Assembly (NCBI GenBank): GCA_038244815.1 | Contig: JBBRTB010000009.1 | Location: 98,109 to 162,108, forward strand | Direction of reading: 5' to 3' | DNA from: DASVHS01 sp038244815 | GTDB lineage: Bacteria > Acidobacteriota > Thermoanaerobaculia > Gp7-AA8 | DNA: 64,000 nucleotides | Shown here: piece after piece, positions 1 to 8,124 of the stretch | Layout of the letters: the number at the start of each line of letters is the position of its first letter | Position numbering within the stretch: the stretch's first letter is position 1 | Translations under genes and position numbers: made by a program | The notes under the pieces: model-generated | Databases searched by the model: none | Told to the model about the DNA's origin: nothing | Seen by the model: the letters and a program-made list of their open reading frames with translations, nothing else

Positions 1-857
1 ACAACAATCACTACACCTATCTGTCTGGCGGCAATCCGATCGAAGTCAACGTCGGACCGGAGACGAATTTCCTTCCCACCGCGGCAATGCTCGAGCCGCA
101 CGTTCGAACTGCGCGTCTGATCTGCATCTGCACGCCGCTCAATCCCACCGGAACGGTGATGGCGCGCGAAGAAGTGGCGTCGATTGCGCGGCTGGTCGTC
201 GCCGAAAACGAGCGCCGCGCCGCTGCCGGCGAGCGGCCGCTGTACCTGCTGTGGGACCAGGTGTACTGGACGCTGACGTTTGGCTCCAACCGTCATTACG
301 CTCCGCCACAGCTCGTGCCGGAGTCGGCGGCTTACACGATTTTCATCGACGGCATCTCCAAGGCCTTCGCGGCAACGGGACTGCGCGTCGGCTGGACGGT
401 TGCGCCGCCCGTCGTGACGGCGGCGATGCGCGACATCATCGGCCACGTCGGTGCATGGGCTCCAAGACCCGAGCAACTGGCCACGGCGAAGTTTCTCGGC
501 CGAACGAGTGAAGTCGCTTCCTTTCAGCGTGAGATGATCGCCGCCCTGCAACTGCGCCTGGGCATCCTCCACGAGGAATTCGAGGCCATGCGCGGTGAAG
601 GCCTCCCCGTCCGTTCCATTTCACCGCAGGGGGCGATCTATCTGTCGGCGCGGTTCGATCTCTTCGGACGCGGTCTGAAGAGCAACGAGGAGATCCGGCG
701 GTTCCTTCTCGACCGGGCCGGCTTCGCTGTCGTTCCGTTCCAGGCCTTCGGGCTCAAGCGCGATGACGGCTGGTTCCGGCTCAGCGTCGGGGCGGTGTCG
801 CCGGACGACATCCGCGCCGGCCTCGCTCGCGTGCGCGACGCGTTGCGCCAATTGTGA
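1..857 (+). CDS. PLP-dependent aminotransferase class I/II, 5' truncated
   Basis: The reading frame is already open at the left edge (codons from base 3 read N-N-H-Y-T-Y-L-S-G-G-N-P) and stops with TGA at 855-857, so the N-terminus lies outside the window. The aspartate aminotransferase fold is recognisable from CTPLNPTGTVM, the D-Q-V-Y segment, the PLP-lysine motif DGISKAFAATGLRVGW and the C-terminal FRLSVGAV arginine that binds the substrate carboxylate. It should transfer an amino group between an amino acid and a 2-oxo acid; the exact substrate cannot be read from the sequence. An aspartate- or aromatic-type enzyme is possible. Confidence 0.9.
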   Translation, partial: NNHYTYLSGGNPIEVNVGPETNFLPTAAMLEPHVRTARLICICTPLNPTGTVMAREEVASIARLVVAENERRAAAGERPLYLLWDQVYWTLTFGSNRHYAPPQLVPESAAYTIFIDGISKAFAATGLRVGWTVAPPVVTAAMRDIIGHVGAWAPRPEQLATAKFLGRTSEVASFQREMIAALQLRLGILHEEFEAMRGEGLPVRSISPQGAIYLSARFDLFGRGLKSNEEIRRFLLDRAGFAVVPFQAFGLKRDDGWFRLSVGAVSPDDIRAGLARVRDALRQL

Positions 858-869
858 GCGGCGCGTTGA

Positions 870-875
870 TACACT
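870..875 (+). promoter_or_regulatory. -10-like hexamer TACACT before small ORF
   Basis: TACACT lies 10 nt before the ATG at 886. This matches the start-proximal -10 arrangement seen at many genes in this window. No clear -35 is seen. Confidence 0.25.
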
Positions 876-885
876 CCGCCGCCGA

Positions 886-1041
886 ATGATCCTCCTGTTG
901 TATGCGGCGACGGCGGCCTCGTTTGCTGGCGCTGGCTCACCGCCCTTGGTCACGCTCTTCGCGATCGTCACGTTCGCGATCGTCTCCAAGCTCCGGCGGC
1001 TCAGAAGCGGGGCGTTGCCAGTGACCCGTGCACTCGCTTAG
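886..1041 (+). CDS. possible small membrane protein, 51 aa
   Basis: ATG at 886 opens a 51-codon frame beginning MILLLYAATAASF, with two hydrophobic stretches (about residues 2-14 and 20-33) and a basic tail KLRRLRSG. It ends at TAG 1039-1041, overlapping the last bases of the convergent uvrB by 3 nt. A TACACT hexamer sits 10 nt upstream. I recognise no family. It could equally be non-coding spacer between the aminotransferase and uvrB. Confidence 0.3.
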   Translation: MILLLYAATAASFAGAGSPPLVTLFAIVTFAIVSKLRRLRSGALPVTRALA

Positions 1042-3035
1042 ACGAAGATCCGCAGCTCTTTCAGTTCGCGCAGCCTGTCGCGGATCTCGGCGGCCTTCTC
1101 GAAGTCGAGATTCTTCGCCGCGTCTTTCATCTCTTTCGTGAGACGGCTGATGGCCTTGTCGATGTCCTCGTCGGCGACCAGGTCGAGCCTCGCTCTGGCC
1201 GACGGGCCGCCGGGAATCTCGAAGTAGTCGAGGTTGGACATCTTCACGAGATCGGAGTCGAACGAGCGGATGACCGTAGCCGGCTCGATGCCGTGCTCCT
1301 CGTTGTACTTCTGCTGGATCTCGCGGCGGCGGTTGGTCTCGCCGATCGCAAATTTCAGGGAGTCGGTGATGCGGTCCGCGTAGAGGACGGCCAGGCCGTT
1401 GACGTTGCGCGCGGCCCGCCCGATGGTCTGGATCAGCGAGGTGCCCGAACGGAGGAAGCCCTCCTTGTCCGCGTCGAGCACGGCCACAGCCGAGACCTCA
1501 GGGATGTCCAGGCCCTCGCGCAGCAGGTTGATGCCCACCAGCACGTCGTACAGGCCGGTGCGGAAGTCACGCAGGATGGCGATGCGCTCGAGCGTCTCCA
1601 CGTCCGAGTGCAGGTAATTCACCTTGATCCCCAGTTCCATCAGATAGCGCGTGAGATCCTCGGCCATGCGCTTGGTGAGCGTCGTGACCATCACCCGCTC
1701 GTTCTTGCTGATGCGCTCCCTGATCAGGCCGATGAGATCGTCGACCTGCCCCTTGACCGGCCGGATGCTGATCACCGGATCGAGCAGTCCGGTCGGACGA
1801 ATGACCTGCTCCGCGAACAGTCCGCCCGCCTTCTCCAGTTCGTACGGAGCAGGTGTGGCGGAGACGTAGATGACCTGATTGAGCTTGCCCTGGAATTCGT
1901 CGAAGCTCAGCGGGCGGTTGTCGATCGCGCTGGGCAGACGGAAGCCGTATTCGACGAGCGTCTCCTTGCGTGAGCGGTCGCCGCCCCACATCCCCCGCAC
2001 CTGCGGAATGGTCTGATGTGATTCATCGACGATCAGCAGAAAGTCTTTCGGGAAATAGTCGATGAGCGTGGGAGGAGGCTGGCCGGGCAGCCGTCCGCTC
2101 AGATGGCGAGAGTAGTTCTCGATCCCATTGCAGAAGCCGAGCTCGGCGATCATCTCCAGATCGAACAGGGTGCGCTGCGACAGGCGCTGCGCTTCGAGCA
2201 GGCGATCGTTGGCCCGGAGAAAGGACACGCGTTCGTCGAGCTCCGTGCGGATGTTCTCCATGGCCACGAGCAGCCGCTCGCGCGGGGTCACGTAATGCGT
2301 GCGCGGATAGACGGCCAGGCGGTCGTATTCGCGTCCCGACGTCCGACCGGTGACCGGATCGATGCGCGTCATCTTGTCGATCTCGTCCCCGAAGAACTCG
2401 ATGCGCACGGCATCGTCCTCGTATGCCGGCCAGAGCTCGAGCACGTCTCCCCTCACCCGGAAGTTGCCGCGGGCCAGATCGTACGGGGTGCGCTCGTACT
2501 GCATCTCCGTCAGCTTCCGGAGATACTCGGTCATCGGCCGTTCGATGCCGCGCTCGAAGAACAGCAGCATGCCGTAGTACAGCTCCGGCTCGCCGATGCC
2601 GTAGATACAGGACACCGAGGCCACGATGATGACGTCTTTGCGCTCGAACAGCGACTTCGTCGCCGCCAGTCGCAGCTTGTCGATCTCGTCGTTCTTCGTC
2701 ATCTCCTTTTCGATGTACAGATCGTTCTGCGGGATGTACGCCTCGGGCTGGTAGTAGTCGTAGTACGAGACGAAATACTCGACGCGGTTCTCCGGAAAGA
2801 AGTTCTTGAACTCCTGATACAGCTGCGCGGCCAGCGTCTTGTTGTGGGACAGCACCAGCGTCGGCTTGTTCACGTTCTCGATCACTTTCGCGACACTGAA
2901 CGTCTTCCCCGAGCCGGTGACCCCGAGCAGCACCTGGCTCGGGTCGCCGCGGCGGAGCCCTTCGGTGAGCTGCTGGATCGCCTGGGGCTGGTCGCCCTGA
3001 GGCTGAAAAGAGGAGACGAGTTTGAACGTGTCCAT
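1038..3035 (-). CDS. uvrB: excinuclease ABC subunit B
   Basis: UvrB is the DNA-damage verification helicase of nucleotide excision repair; it is loaded by UvrA and recruits UvrC. The 665-residue protein has the usual family length. Walker A GVTGSGKT is at residues 38-45, the beta-hairpin region YYDYYQPEAYIP at about 92-103, helicase motifs GINLLREGLD and QTIGRAARN in the second RecA domain, and a C-terminal UVR (UvrC-binding) motif at about 625-660. The start MDTFKLVSSFQPQGDQP is the normal UvrB N-terminus. A TAGACT hexamer lies 11 nt upstream of the ATG. Confidence 0.98.
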   Translation of the reverse strand: MDTFKLVSSFQPQGDQPQAIQQLTEGLRRGDPSQVLLGVTGSGKTFSVAKVIENVNKPTLVLSHNKTLAAQLYQEFKNFFPENRVEYFVSYYDYYQPEAYIPQNDLYIEKEMTKNDEIDKLRLAATKSLFERKDVIIVASVSCIYGIGEPELYYGMLLFFERGIERPMTEYLRKLTEMQYERTPYDLARGNFRVRGDVLELWPAYEDDAVRIEFFGDEIDKMTRIDPVTGRTSGREYDRLAVYPRTHYVTPRERLLVAMENIRTELDERVSFLRANDRLLEAQRLSQRTLFDLEMIAELGFCNGIENYSRHLSGRLPGQPPPTLIDYFPKDFLLIVDESHQTIPQVRGMWGGDRSRKETLVEYGFRLPSAIDNRPLSFDEFQGKLNQVIYVSATPAPYELEKAGGLFAEQVIRPTGLLDPVISIRPVKGQVDDLIGLIRERISKNERVMVTTLTKRMAEDLTRYLMELGIKVNYLHSDVETLERIAILRDFRTGLYDVLVGINLLREGLDIPEVSAVAVLDADKEGFLRSGTSLIQTIGRAARNVNGLAVLYADRITDSLKFAIGETNRRREIQQKYNEEHGIEPATVIRSFDSDLVKMSNLDYFEIPGGPSARARLDLVADEDIDKAISRLTKEMKDAAKNLDFEKAAEIRDRLRELKELRIFV

Positions 3036-3046
3036 GCGGCCGGGGA

Positions 3047-3052
3047 AGTCTA
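3047..3052 (-). promoter_or_regulatory. putative -10 of uvrB
   Basis: On the minus strand TAGACT precedes the uvrB ATG by 11 nt. A second copy, TATAGACT, is at 3058-3065. No Shine-Dalgarno is seen, so the transcript would have a very short leader or none. No LexA-type operator could be recognised. Confidence 0.35.
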
Positions 3053-3065
3053 GAGGAAGTCTATA

Positions 3066-3127
3066 CGTCCTCGGTCCTCGGTCCTCGGTTGAACCCTGAG
3101 CTCGCGGAAGACCGAGGACCGAGGACG
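3066..3127. repeat. heptamer-word inverted repeat A (GTCCTCG)
   Basis: The left arm 3066-3089 holds three tandem GTCCTCG words. The right arm 3111-3127 holds two reverse-complement words, and its 17 nt pair perfectly with 3066-3082. It lies between the 3' end of the 3132 gene and the uvrB promoter. It would form a strong hairpin on either strand, possibly a terminator, but has no adjacent U-tract. Confidence 0.8.
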
Positions 3128-3131
3128 GCGT

Positions 3132-3695
3132 TTAGTCGGCCAGCGGGTGGTGCTCGCGCGGAGGAGCCGGTTCCTCTACAGGGGGTGGAACCGCTTTGCC
3201 CCTGGCCACTGCCTCATGAGCACTCTTCGTCAGCGTTTCCAGCTCGCCGGCCGTGACCTTCTTGTCCGAGATGGCCGATTCCATGGCCTTGAGGAAGGGC
3301 TGGAGGTTCTTGATGGAGACCTTGTCTTTGCGCAGCCCCTCGCGGAGACGGTTTACTTCCGTATCGAATTGCGCCTTCTGTGTGGCGTTGATGTCGGCGG
3401 CGTACATTCCCTTCAGCTCGCCAAGCGATGTTCCGAGAACGTAGTCCATGAACTGAGCGAGGCGCGGACCGTTGATGACGGCCCCGGCCGCGAACAACAG
3501 CACCAGGATGACGGCGGATGCGATGCCGCATCCCATGGGCACCCAGTACGGAAAGAGCGGGCGCACTTCGGAAAGGGGCGAAGTATAGTAGTCGGCGGGC
3601 AAACGGAACGAACGCGGCGGTATGCCGTCAGGCACTGCGGCAGTGACCGATTCGTCTAAATTTCCACTGGGCATCGGGCGCGTTAAATGTATCAT
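3132..3695 (-). CDS. hypothetical single-pass membrane protein
   Basis: Unrecognised protein of about 187 residues. It has a polar N-terminal part, one strong membrane helix (IASAVILVLLFAAGAVI, about residues 53-69), then a helical, charged domain rich in E, K and R and a Pro-rich tail (PPPVEEPAPPREHHP). The frame is open further upstream, but that part overlaps the divergent receiver gene, so I chose ATG 3695. ATG 3674 is a good alternative because a TACATT hexamer lies about 9-11 nt before it. A periplasmic helical domain anchored to the inner membrane is likely. Confidence 0.6.
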   Translation of the reverse strand: MIHLTRPMPSGNLDESVTAAVPDGIPPRSFRLPADYYTSPLSEVRPLFPYWVPMGCGIASAVILVLLFAAGAVINGPRLAQFMDYVLGTSLGELKGMYAADINATQKAQFDTEVNRLREGLRKDKVSIKNLQPFLKAMESAISDKKVTAGELETLTKSAHEAVARGKAVPPPVEEPAPPREHHPLAD

Positions 3696-3751
3696 TGCGT
3701 TCGTTCCAGTCCCTGTTGAGGTAGCAACGGAAGGAAGGAAACCACCAGGCA

Positions 3752-4135
3752 ATGCCACCGCTGTCAAAAGTGACGGTTCTGATTCTCGATGACAACCCGC
3801 TGGTGCTGAAGCTCGGGCGAGCGCTTCTGGAGCGCGAAGGTTGCACCGTGCTGACGGCATCGAGCTGGATCGAGTTCAATCACGTACTCGCGGGGAATAC
3901 CCCCGACATCATTTTTCTCGACGTGAACCTGCCCAGCATCAAGGGCAACCGTCTCAGTGAAGTGTTGAAATCTCAGTCGAACAAGAAAGACATCCCCATC
4001 GTGTTGATCTCGGACCTTCCGGAAAAGTCGCTCGAGGAGATGTTCCCGAGCTCCGGCGCCAACGCGTGGATGCGCAAGCCGCTGACGCGCGACAAGATGG
4101 TCGACATGATCAGCAAGCACGTGCCCGCGACGTAG
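3752..4135 (+). CDS. single-domain response regulator (receiver)
   Basis: A stand-alone 127-residue CheY-like receiver. It has the acidic pair D13/D14, phospho-acceptor D57 in IIFLDVNLP, a Ser in VLISD and the conserved Lys in MRKPLT. There is no output domain, so it should act through protein contacts or as a phosphorelay carrier. A purine-rich GGAAGGAAGG lies upstream of ATG 3752. The PAS histidine kinase at 7072 is a possible partner, but the two are separated by the oppositely oriented PBP1A gene. Confidence 0.9.
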   Translation: MPPLSKVTVLILDDNPLVLKLGRALLEREGCTVLTASSWIEFNHVLAGNTPDIIFLDVNLPSIKGNRLSEVLKSQSNKKDIPIVLISDLPEKSLEEMFPSSGANAWMRKPLTRDKMVDMISKHVPAT

Positions 4136-4139
4136 GAGC

Positions 4140-6650
4140 TCACCCGCTCGTACTGGTCTGCGTCGGGATCGTCGGCGGAGGTGGAGCCGGCGGAGGAGTG
4201 GTGGGCTTGTCTCCGGGAGACTCGTCCACCCCAGGTGCGGGCGATTCACTTCCCTCGCCCGACTGCGCCGTGGCGTCGTTGGCGAGGTCGGCCGGTTCGG
4301 CCTCCTTCGGCTGATAGAACGGACGCTGCAGGTAGTAAGGCAGCTTGCTGACCTCCACGGTGGCACCGCTGCAATCCTTGTCCGGCTCCTGGCCGGCCAC
4401 AAATGCCTCCATGACCACACGAGCGCAGGGACCGACACCACGCCGCCCTGTCTTCAGGTCCATGGGCACCATGACGATGCCGGGGGGCTGCTCGAAGTCG
4501 GGCTTCGGGGTGCGCAGCTTCGCCGCCTCGATCTGTTTGAACACGTCGATCCAGATCGGAAGCGCCATGCCCGCCCCGGTTCCGCCGGCTCCGAGCGAGC
4601 GGCTGGGATCGTCGTAACCGACCCATACGCCGACCGTGTACTCGGGTGAGAAGCCGATGAACCAGGCGTCGGTATAGCTGTTGGTCGTTCCCGTTTTTCC
4701 AGCCAGCGGGTCCGCGAGAACATGCGCCTCATACGCCGTGCCGCGGTCGATGGTGCCCTTGAGCATGTAGGCGAGCTCGTAGGCGACCTGAGGCTGCGTG
4801 GCCTCCGACAGGACGGGCGGCGGCTCCTCGAGCACTCGATCGGTCGGGTCGGTGATGCGCACGATGCGGCGAGGTTTGACGTATACACCGTGGTTGACGA
4901 AGACGTTGTAGGCCGCGGTCATCTCGATCGGCGAAACCCCGGCCGCGCCCAGCGCCAGCGACGGATACCTGGGAAGACTGCCGGTGATTCCGCAGCGCCG
5001 CGCGAAGTCGATGACCTTGTCGGCACCGACCATCATGAACGTCTTCACGGCGGGGATGTTGATGGACAGCTCCACGGCCCGCTGGATCGTCACGATGCCT
5101 GCGTACTTGCCGTAATAGTTCTTCGGTGCATACACGTTGCCGGGGCCGACCTGGATCTCGATGGGGGCGTCGAACAGTGTATCCGCCGGGGTCAGTCCCT
5201 TTTCGAACGCCGCCCCGTACACGAATGGTTTGAATGACGATCCGGTCTGGCGCCGCGACTGCGTGGCGCGGTTGAACTTCGAGATCTGGAAGTCATACCC
5301 GCCCACCAGAGCGCGGACGTCGCCGCTTTTGGCGTCGAGAATCACCACTGCCCCCTGCACCTGCGGCATCTGGTCGAGCAGCCACTTCCGGTCCTTCGTT
5401 TTCGAATCCTCGGTCAGGCGGACGTACACGAGATCGCCGCGCTTGAGAAAACCGGACATCGTGTCGTGCTGGGTCCACGCATAATTCGGAGGGCCAAGGT
5501 CGATCTCGTCCTTGCCCGCGCGCACGGTCACGCGCTCTTTCTCCACGCTCATCACCACCGCCGGGTAGAGCTTGTCCACGACGTAGTCCTCGTGACTCCA
5601 GGACGGATCGTGATAACTGGCCGGATCGACGCCCTCGGCGATGACGTTGCGCGCCGGCTTGCGGAAGCCCCGATTCTTGTCGACGCGCCGAAGACCCCGC
5701 TGCAGCGCCGACTCGGCGATCTGCTGCAGCTTCAGATCGAGCGTGGTGTAGACCTTCAATCCGCTGCGATAGAGACTCTCCACCCCGAACTTGTCGCTCT
5801 TCTCGATGTATTGGCGGACCTCCTCGGAAAAATAAGCGCCGATCTGCGGCGCCTCTTCTTTGAAAGTGCCCAGGACGACGGGCGTGTTGACGGCGGCCTG
5901 GAACTGCGCGCGGTTGATGTACTTCACGTCGAGCATGCGACGCAGAACGTGATCGCGGCGGCGCCTGGCCGCGGCCGGGTTCAGCATCGGGCTGTACGCC
6001 CCGGGCCTGTTGCTGATCCCTGCGATCATGGCCGCCTCGGCCAGGGTGAGGTCTTTGGCGTGCTTGCCGAAATACAGGCGCGAGGCCGATTCCACGCCGT
6101 ACGCACCGTGACCGAAATACACCTGGTTCGCATACAGCTCGAGGATCTGATCCTTGGTGAAGTCCTTCTCGATCTGAATGGAGAGCAGCGCTTCATTCAG
6201 TTTGCGGCCCCAGCTCTTCTCCGGCGTGAGGAAGATGAGCTTGGAGAGCTGCTGGGTGAGCGTGGATGCCCCCTCCACCTTCTTCCCGGCCAGAAGGTCC
6301 TTGATCCCCGCCCGGGCGATGGCCTTGAGACTGATCCCGCCGTGTTTGTAGAAATCGGCGTCCTCGGTGGCGATGATGGCGTTGATGAGGTCGGGGGCCA
6401 TGTCCTTCTTCGGAACGATGATTCGCTTCTGGATGGAGTAGTCCGCGAACGGCACCCCGTTCCTGTCATACACGTGCGTGATGATGGCCGGCCGGTAATC
6501 CTCGAGCGACTTGACGGCGGGCACCCGCACGGCGTGCGCAAAGACGAAGCCGGCCGGAACCCCCAGGACCAGAACCACGAAGAGGATGAGCAGGCGGGAT
6601 TTCCGGCGCCACCGTGCCGGAGGGGGAGTTTTCTGGTCGGTCACCCGCAT
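4140..6650 (-). CDS. mrcA: penicillin-binding protein 1A (bifunctional transglycosylase/transpeptidase)
   Basis: Class A PBP that polymerises glycan strands and cross-links peptidoglycan at the inner membrane. One TM helix is at about 19-40. The GT51 domain carries catalytic E96 in ATEDADFYKHGG, with GASTLTQQL and GYGVES-like motifs. The transpeptidase domain has SSFKPF (catalytic Ser), SIN and KTGTT. A Pro/Gly-rich disordered tail follows. Length 836 suits the family. The alternative GTG codon 3 (6644) would sit 6 nt after a TAAACT hexamer and may be the real leaderless start. Confidence 0.95.
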   Translation of the reverse strand: MRVTDQKTPPPARWRRKSRLLILFVVLVLGVPAGFVFAHAVRVPAVKSLEDYRPAIITHVYDRNGVPFADYSIQKRIIVPKKDMAPDLINAIIATEDADFYKHGGISLKAIARAGIKDLLAGKKVEGASTLTQQLSKLIFLTPEKSWGRKLNEALLSIQIEKDFTKDQILELYANQVYFGHGAYGVESASRLYFGKHAKDLTLAEAAMIAGISNRPGAYSPMLNPAAARRRRDHVLRRMLDVKYINRAQFQAAVNTPVVLGTFKEEAPQIGAYFSEEVRQYIEKSDKFGVESLYRSGLKVYTTLDLKLQQIAESALQRGLRRVDKNRGFRKPARNVIAEGVDPASYHDPSWSHEDYVVDKLYPAVVMSVEKERVTVRAGKDEIDLGPPNYAWTQHDTMSGFLKRGDLVYVRLTEDSKTKDRKWLLDQMPQVQGAVVILDAKSGDVRALVGGYDFQISKFNRATQSRRQTGSSFKPFVYGAAFEKGLTPADTLFDAPIEIQVGPGNVYAPKNYYGKYAGIVTIQRAVELSINIPAVKTFMMVGADKVIDFARRCGITGSLPRYPSLALGAAGVSPIEMTAAYNVFVNHGVYVKPRRIVRITDPTDRVLEEPPPVLSEATQPQVAYELAYMLKGTIDRGTAYEAHVLADPLAGKTGTTNSYTDAWFIGFSPEYTVGVWVGYDDPSRSLGAGGTGAGMALPIWIDVFKQIEAAKLRTPKPDFEQPPGIVMVPMDLKTGRRGVGPCARVVMEAFVAGQEPDKDCSGATVEVSKLPYYLQRPFYQPKEAEPADLANDATAQSGEGSESPAPGVDESPGDKPTTPPPAPPPPTIPTQTSTSG

Positions 6651-6660
6651 AGTTTAAAAT
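6651..6660. promoter_or_regulatory. overlapping divergent -10 elements
   Basis: On the plus strand TAAAAT (6655-6660) is 7 nt before ATG 6668. On the minus strand TAAACT (6656-6651) abuts ATG 6650 and is 6 nt before GTG 6644. The two hexamers share two bases in the 17-nt gap between the divergent genes. Confidence 0.5.
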
Positions 6661-6667
6661 CAAAACC

Positions 6668-7075
6668 ATGTCATCGGTCCCAATGAGTCCCCCAGCACCC
6701 GAATGGGCCCGCCTGGTCGGAGACTCGCTCAAGCAGAACGGCGTCTGGCACACGTACGCCAAGCTCATCGAGGCACGCACCACCTATCCGAACGATCTTC
6801 CGCTGCGCGGCTATGTGGAGATCGTCCGCAACGTGATCGTGCGCGAGTTTCTGGAACATCCCAAGGGGATGCAGTCGGTCCCGAAGCTGAGCGCCGAGTT
6901 CCTCACGAACTTCGACCGGTTTAACCTCAGCGCCCAGGAAGGATTCCTCATCTCTCTCATCGATGGCCGGATGGACATCTCCAAGCTCATGATCCTGAGC
7001 CCGTTCGACCCCTTCACCACGCTGTTCAACCTGGCCAAGCTGCAGAATGAACAGGCCATCATGATCCCGAAATGA
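6668..7075 (+). CDS. hypothetical protein, winged-helix-like C-terminus, coupled to histidine kinase
   Basis: A 135-residue soluble protein I do not recognise by name. The C-terminal part (about 92-130: GFLISLIDGRMDISKLMILSP then FTTLFNLAKLQ) resembles the short helical segment found in DUF4388/PATAN-type regulators from deltaproteobacteria and acidobacteria; this is a resemblance only. Its TGA overlaps the ATG of the next gene (ATGA at 7072-7075), so it is translationally coupled to the histidine kinase and probably works in that signalling path. Confidence 0.75.
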   Translation: MSSVPMSPPAPEWARLVGDSLKQNGVWHTYAKLIEARTTYPNDLPLRGYVEIVRNVIVREFLEHPKGMQSVPKLSAEFLTNFDRFNLSAQEGFLISLIDGRMDISKLMILSPFDPFTTLFNLAKLQNEQAIMIPK

Positions 7076-8124
7076 CCGCCATGAATGTACCCGAAAACCG
7101 ATACACGATCGCCGAGCATCTCAAGTCGCCCATCGCCATCGTCAACGACCATGGTGCCATCGAGTGGAGCAACCAGGCGTTCCAGACGTCCTTCGGCAGC
7201 GGACCGCTGCCGTGGATCCAGGAGGCGGCGCGAGCGGTGGCCGGCGAGCGCGGCTGGCTGCAGGCCTTCTTTCTTCCGGGTGACGACCAGCGGTCGATCG
7301 ACGTGGATATCTCCGGGCGCACCTACCGCATCGATCTCATCCGCAACGTCGAGGATTACGGCACGCAGGCCGTGGCGCTCTGGTTCGAAGACGTCACCGA
7401 GCAGCGGCAGGCCGAGCAGGCCAAGTCCGACTTTACCGCCCAGATCGTCCACGATCTGCGCGGTCCCCTTTCCGGAATTCAGGGAACGCTCGAATTCGTG
7501 CTGTCGCAGGAAGGCAACAAGATCGACTCGATGTACACCGACCTGCTCACCGAGGCCTCCCACGAATCCGAACGGATGATGAATCTCATCAACGAGATTC
7601 TCGACTTCTCGAAGATTCAGTCCGGGAAGTTCACCGTGGAGAAGGAACCGGTGCGCATGGCCGGTCTTCTCAAACGGGCCATCCGCAGCCTGCAGTCGGT
7701 GGCTTCCCGCGATGAGATCTTCCTGGTCAGCGCCCACGGACGGGAGTTCCCGCAGATCAGCGGAAGCCTGGAGAAACTGACACAGGCGATCATCAATCTG
7801 ATCTCGAACTCGCTGAAGTTCACTCCCAAAAAGGGATTGATCTCCGTTGGCGCTCAGGTGATGCGGAGCGGCGAGACGCCCGAGGCGATCGTCGTCACCG
7901 TCACCGACAGCGGCATGGGCATCAAAGCCGGTGAAGTCAACAACCTGTTCGCGAAGTACAAGCAGACCGGTAACAAGTCCTTCCGTGGAGGCGGCGGTAC
8001 CGGCCTCGGTCTGTTTATCGTGAAGCAGATCGTCGAAGCGCACGGCGGCGAAGTGAGCGTGGCCTCGATCGAGGGTGTGGGCACGTCGATGGTCGTGAAG
8101 CTGCCCGTCAAGCGCGCCGCTTAG
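7072..8124 (+). CDS. PAS-domain sensor histidine kinase
   Basis: A 350-residue cytosolic kinase with no TM segment. An N-terminal PAS-like domain (about 10-112, ending WFEDVTEQRQ) is followed by HisKA with phospho-acceptor H127 in IVHDLRGPLSG, then HATPase_c with an N-box (NLISNSLKFTP), DSGMGI and GGGGTGLGLFI. There is no receiver domain, so a separate regulator is needed; the receiver at 3752 is a candidate. Its last 17 nt overlap the 3' end of convergent aroB. Confidence 0.93.
   Translation: MTAMNVPENRYTIAEHLKSPIAIVNDHGAIEWSNQAFQTSFGSGPLPWIQEAARAVAGERGWLQAFFLPGDDQRSIDVDISGRTYRIDLIRNVEDYGTQAVALWFEDVTEQRQAEQAKSDFTAQIVHDLRGPLSGIQGTLEFVLSQEGNKIDSMYTDLLTEASHESERMMNLINEILDFSKIQSGKFTVEKEPVRMAGLLKRAIRSLQSVASRDEIFLVSAHGREFPQISGSLEKLTQAIINLISNSLKFTPKKGLISVGAQVMRSGETPEAIVVTVTDSGMGIKAGEVNNLFAKYKQTGNKSFRGGGGTGLGLFIVKQIVEAHGGEVSVASIEGVGTSMVVKLPVKRAA

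Noticed and set aside
2103..3053. 316-codon plus-strand ORF antisense to uvrB
   Set aside because: The minus strand encodes a complete UvrB with all motifs; the antisense frame is the usual high-GC artefact, with low-complexity Arg/Leu/Asp/His-rich sequence.
3066..3127. Tandem words at 3.1, 8.1, 9.2, 28.5, 33.3 and 45.7 kb as CRISPR arrays
   Set aside because: Words are 7 nt with no unique spacers, the two arms are inverted, and no cas genes are present.
5466..6686. 406-codon ORF antisense to PBP1A
   Set aside because: PBP1A motifs are intact on the other strand; the antisense product has no recognisable domain.
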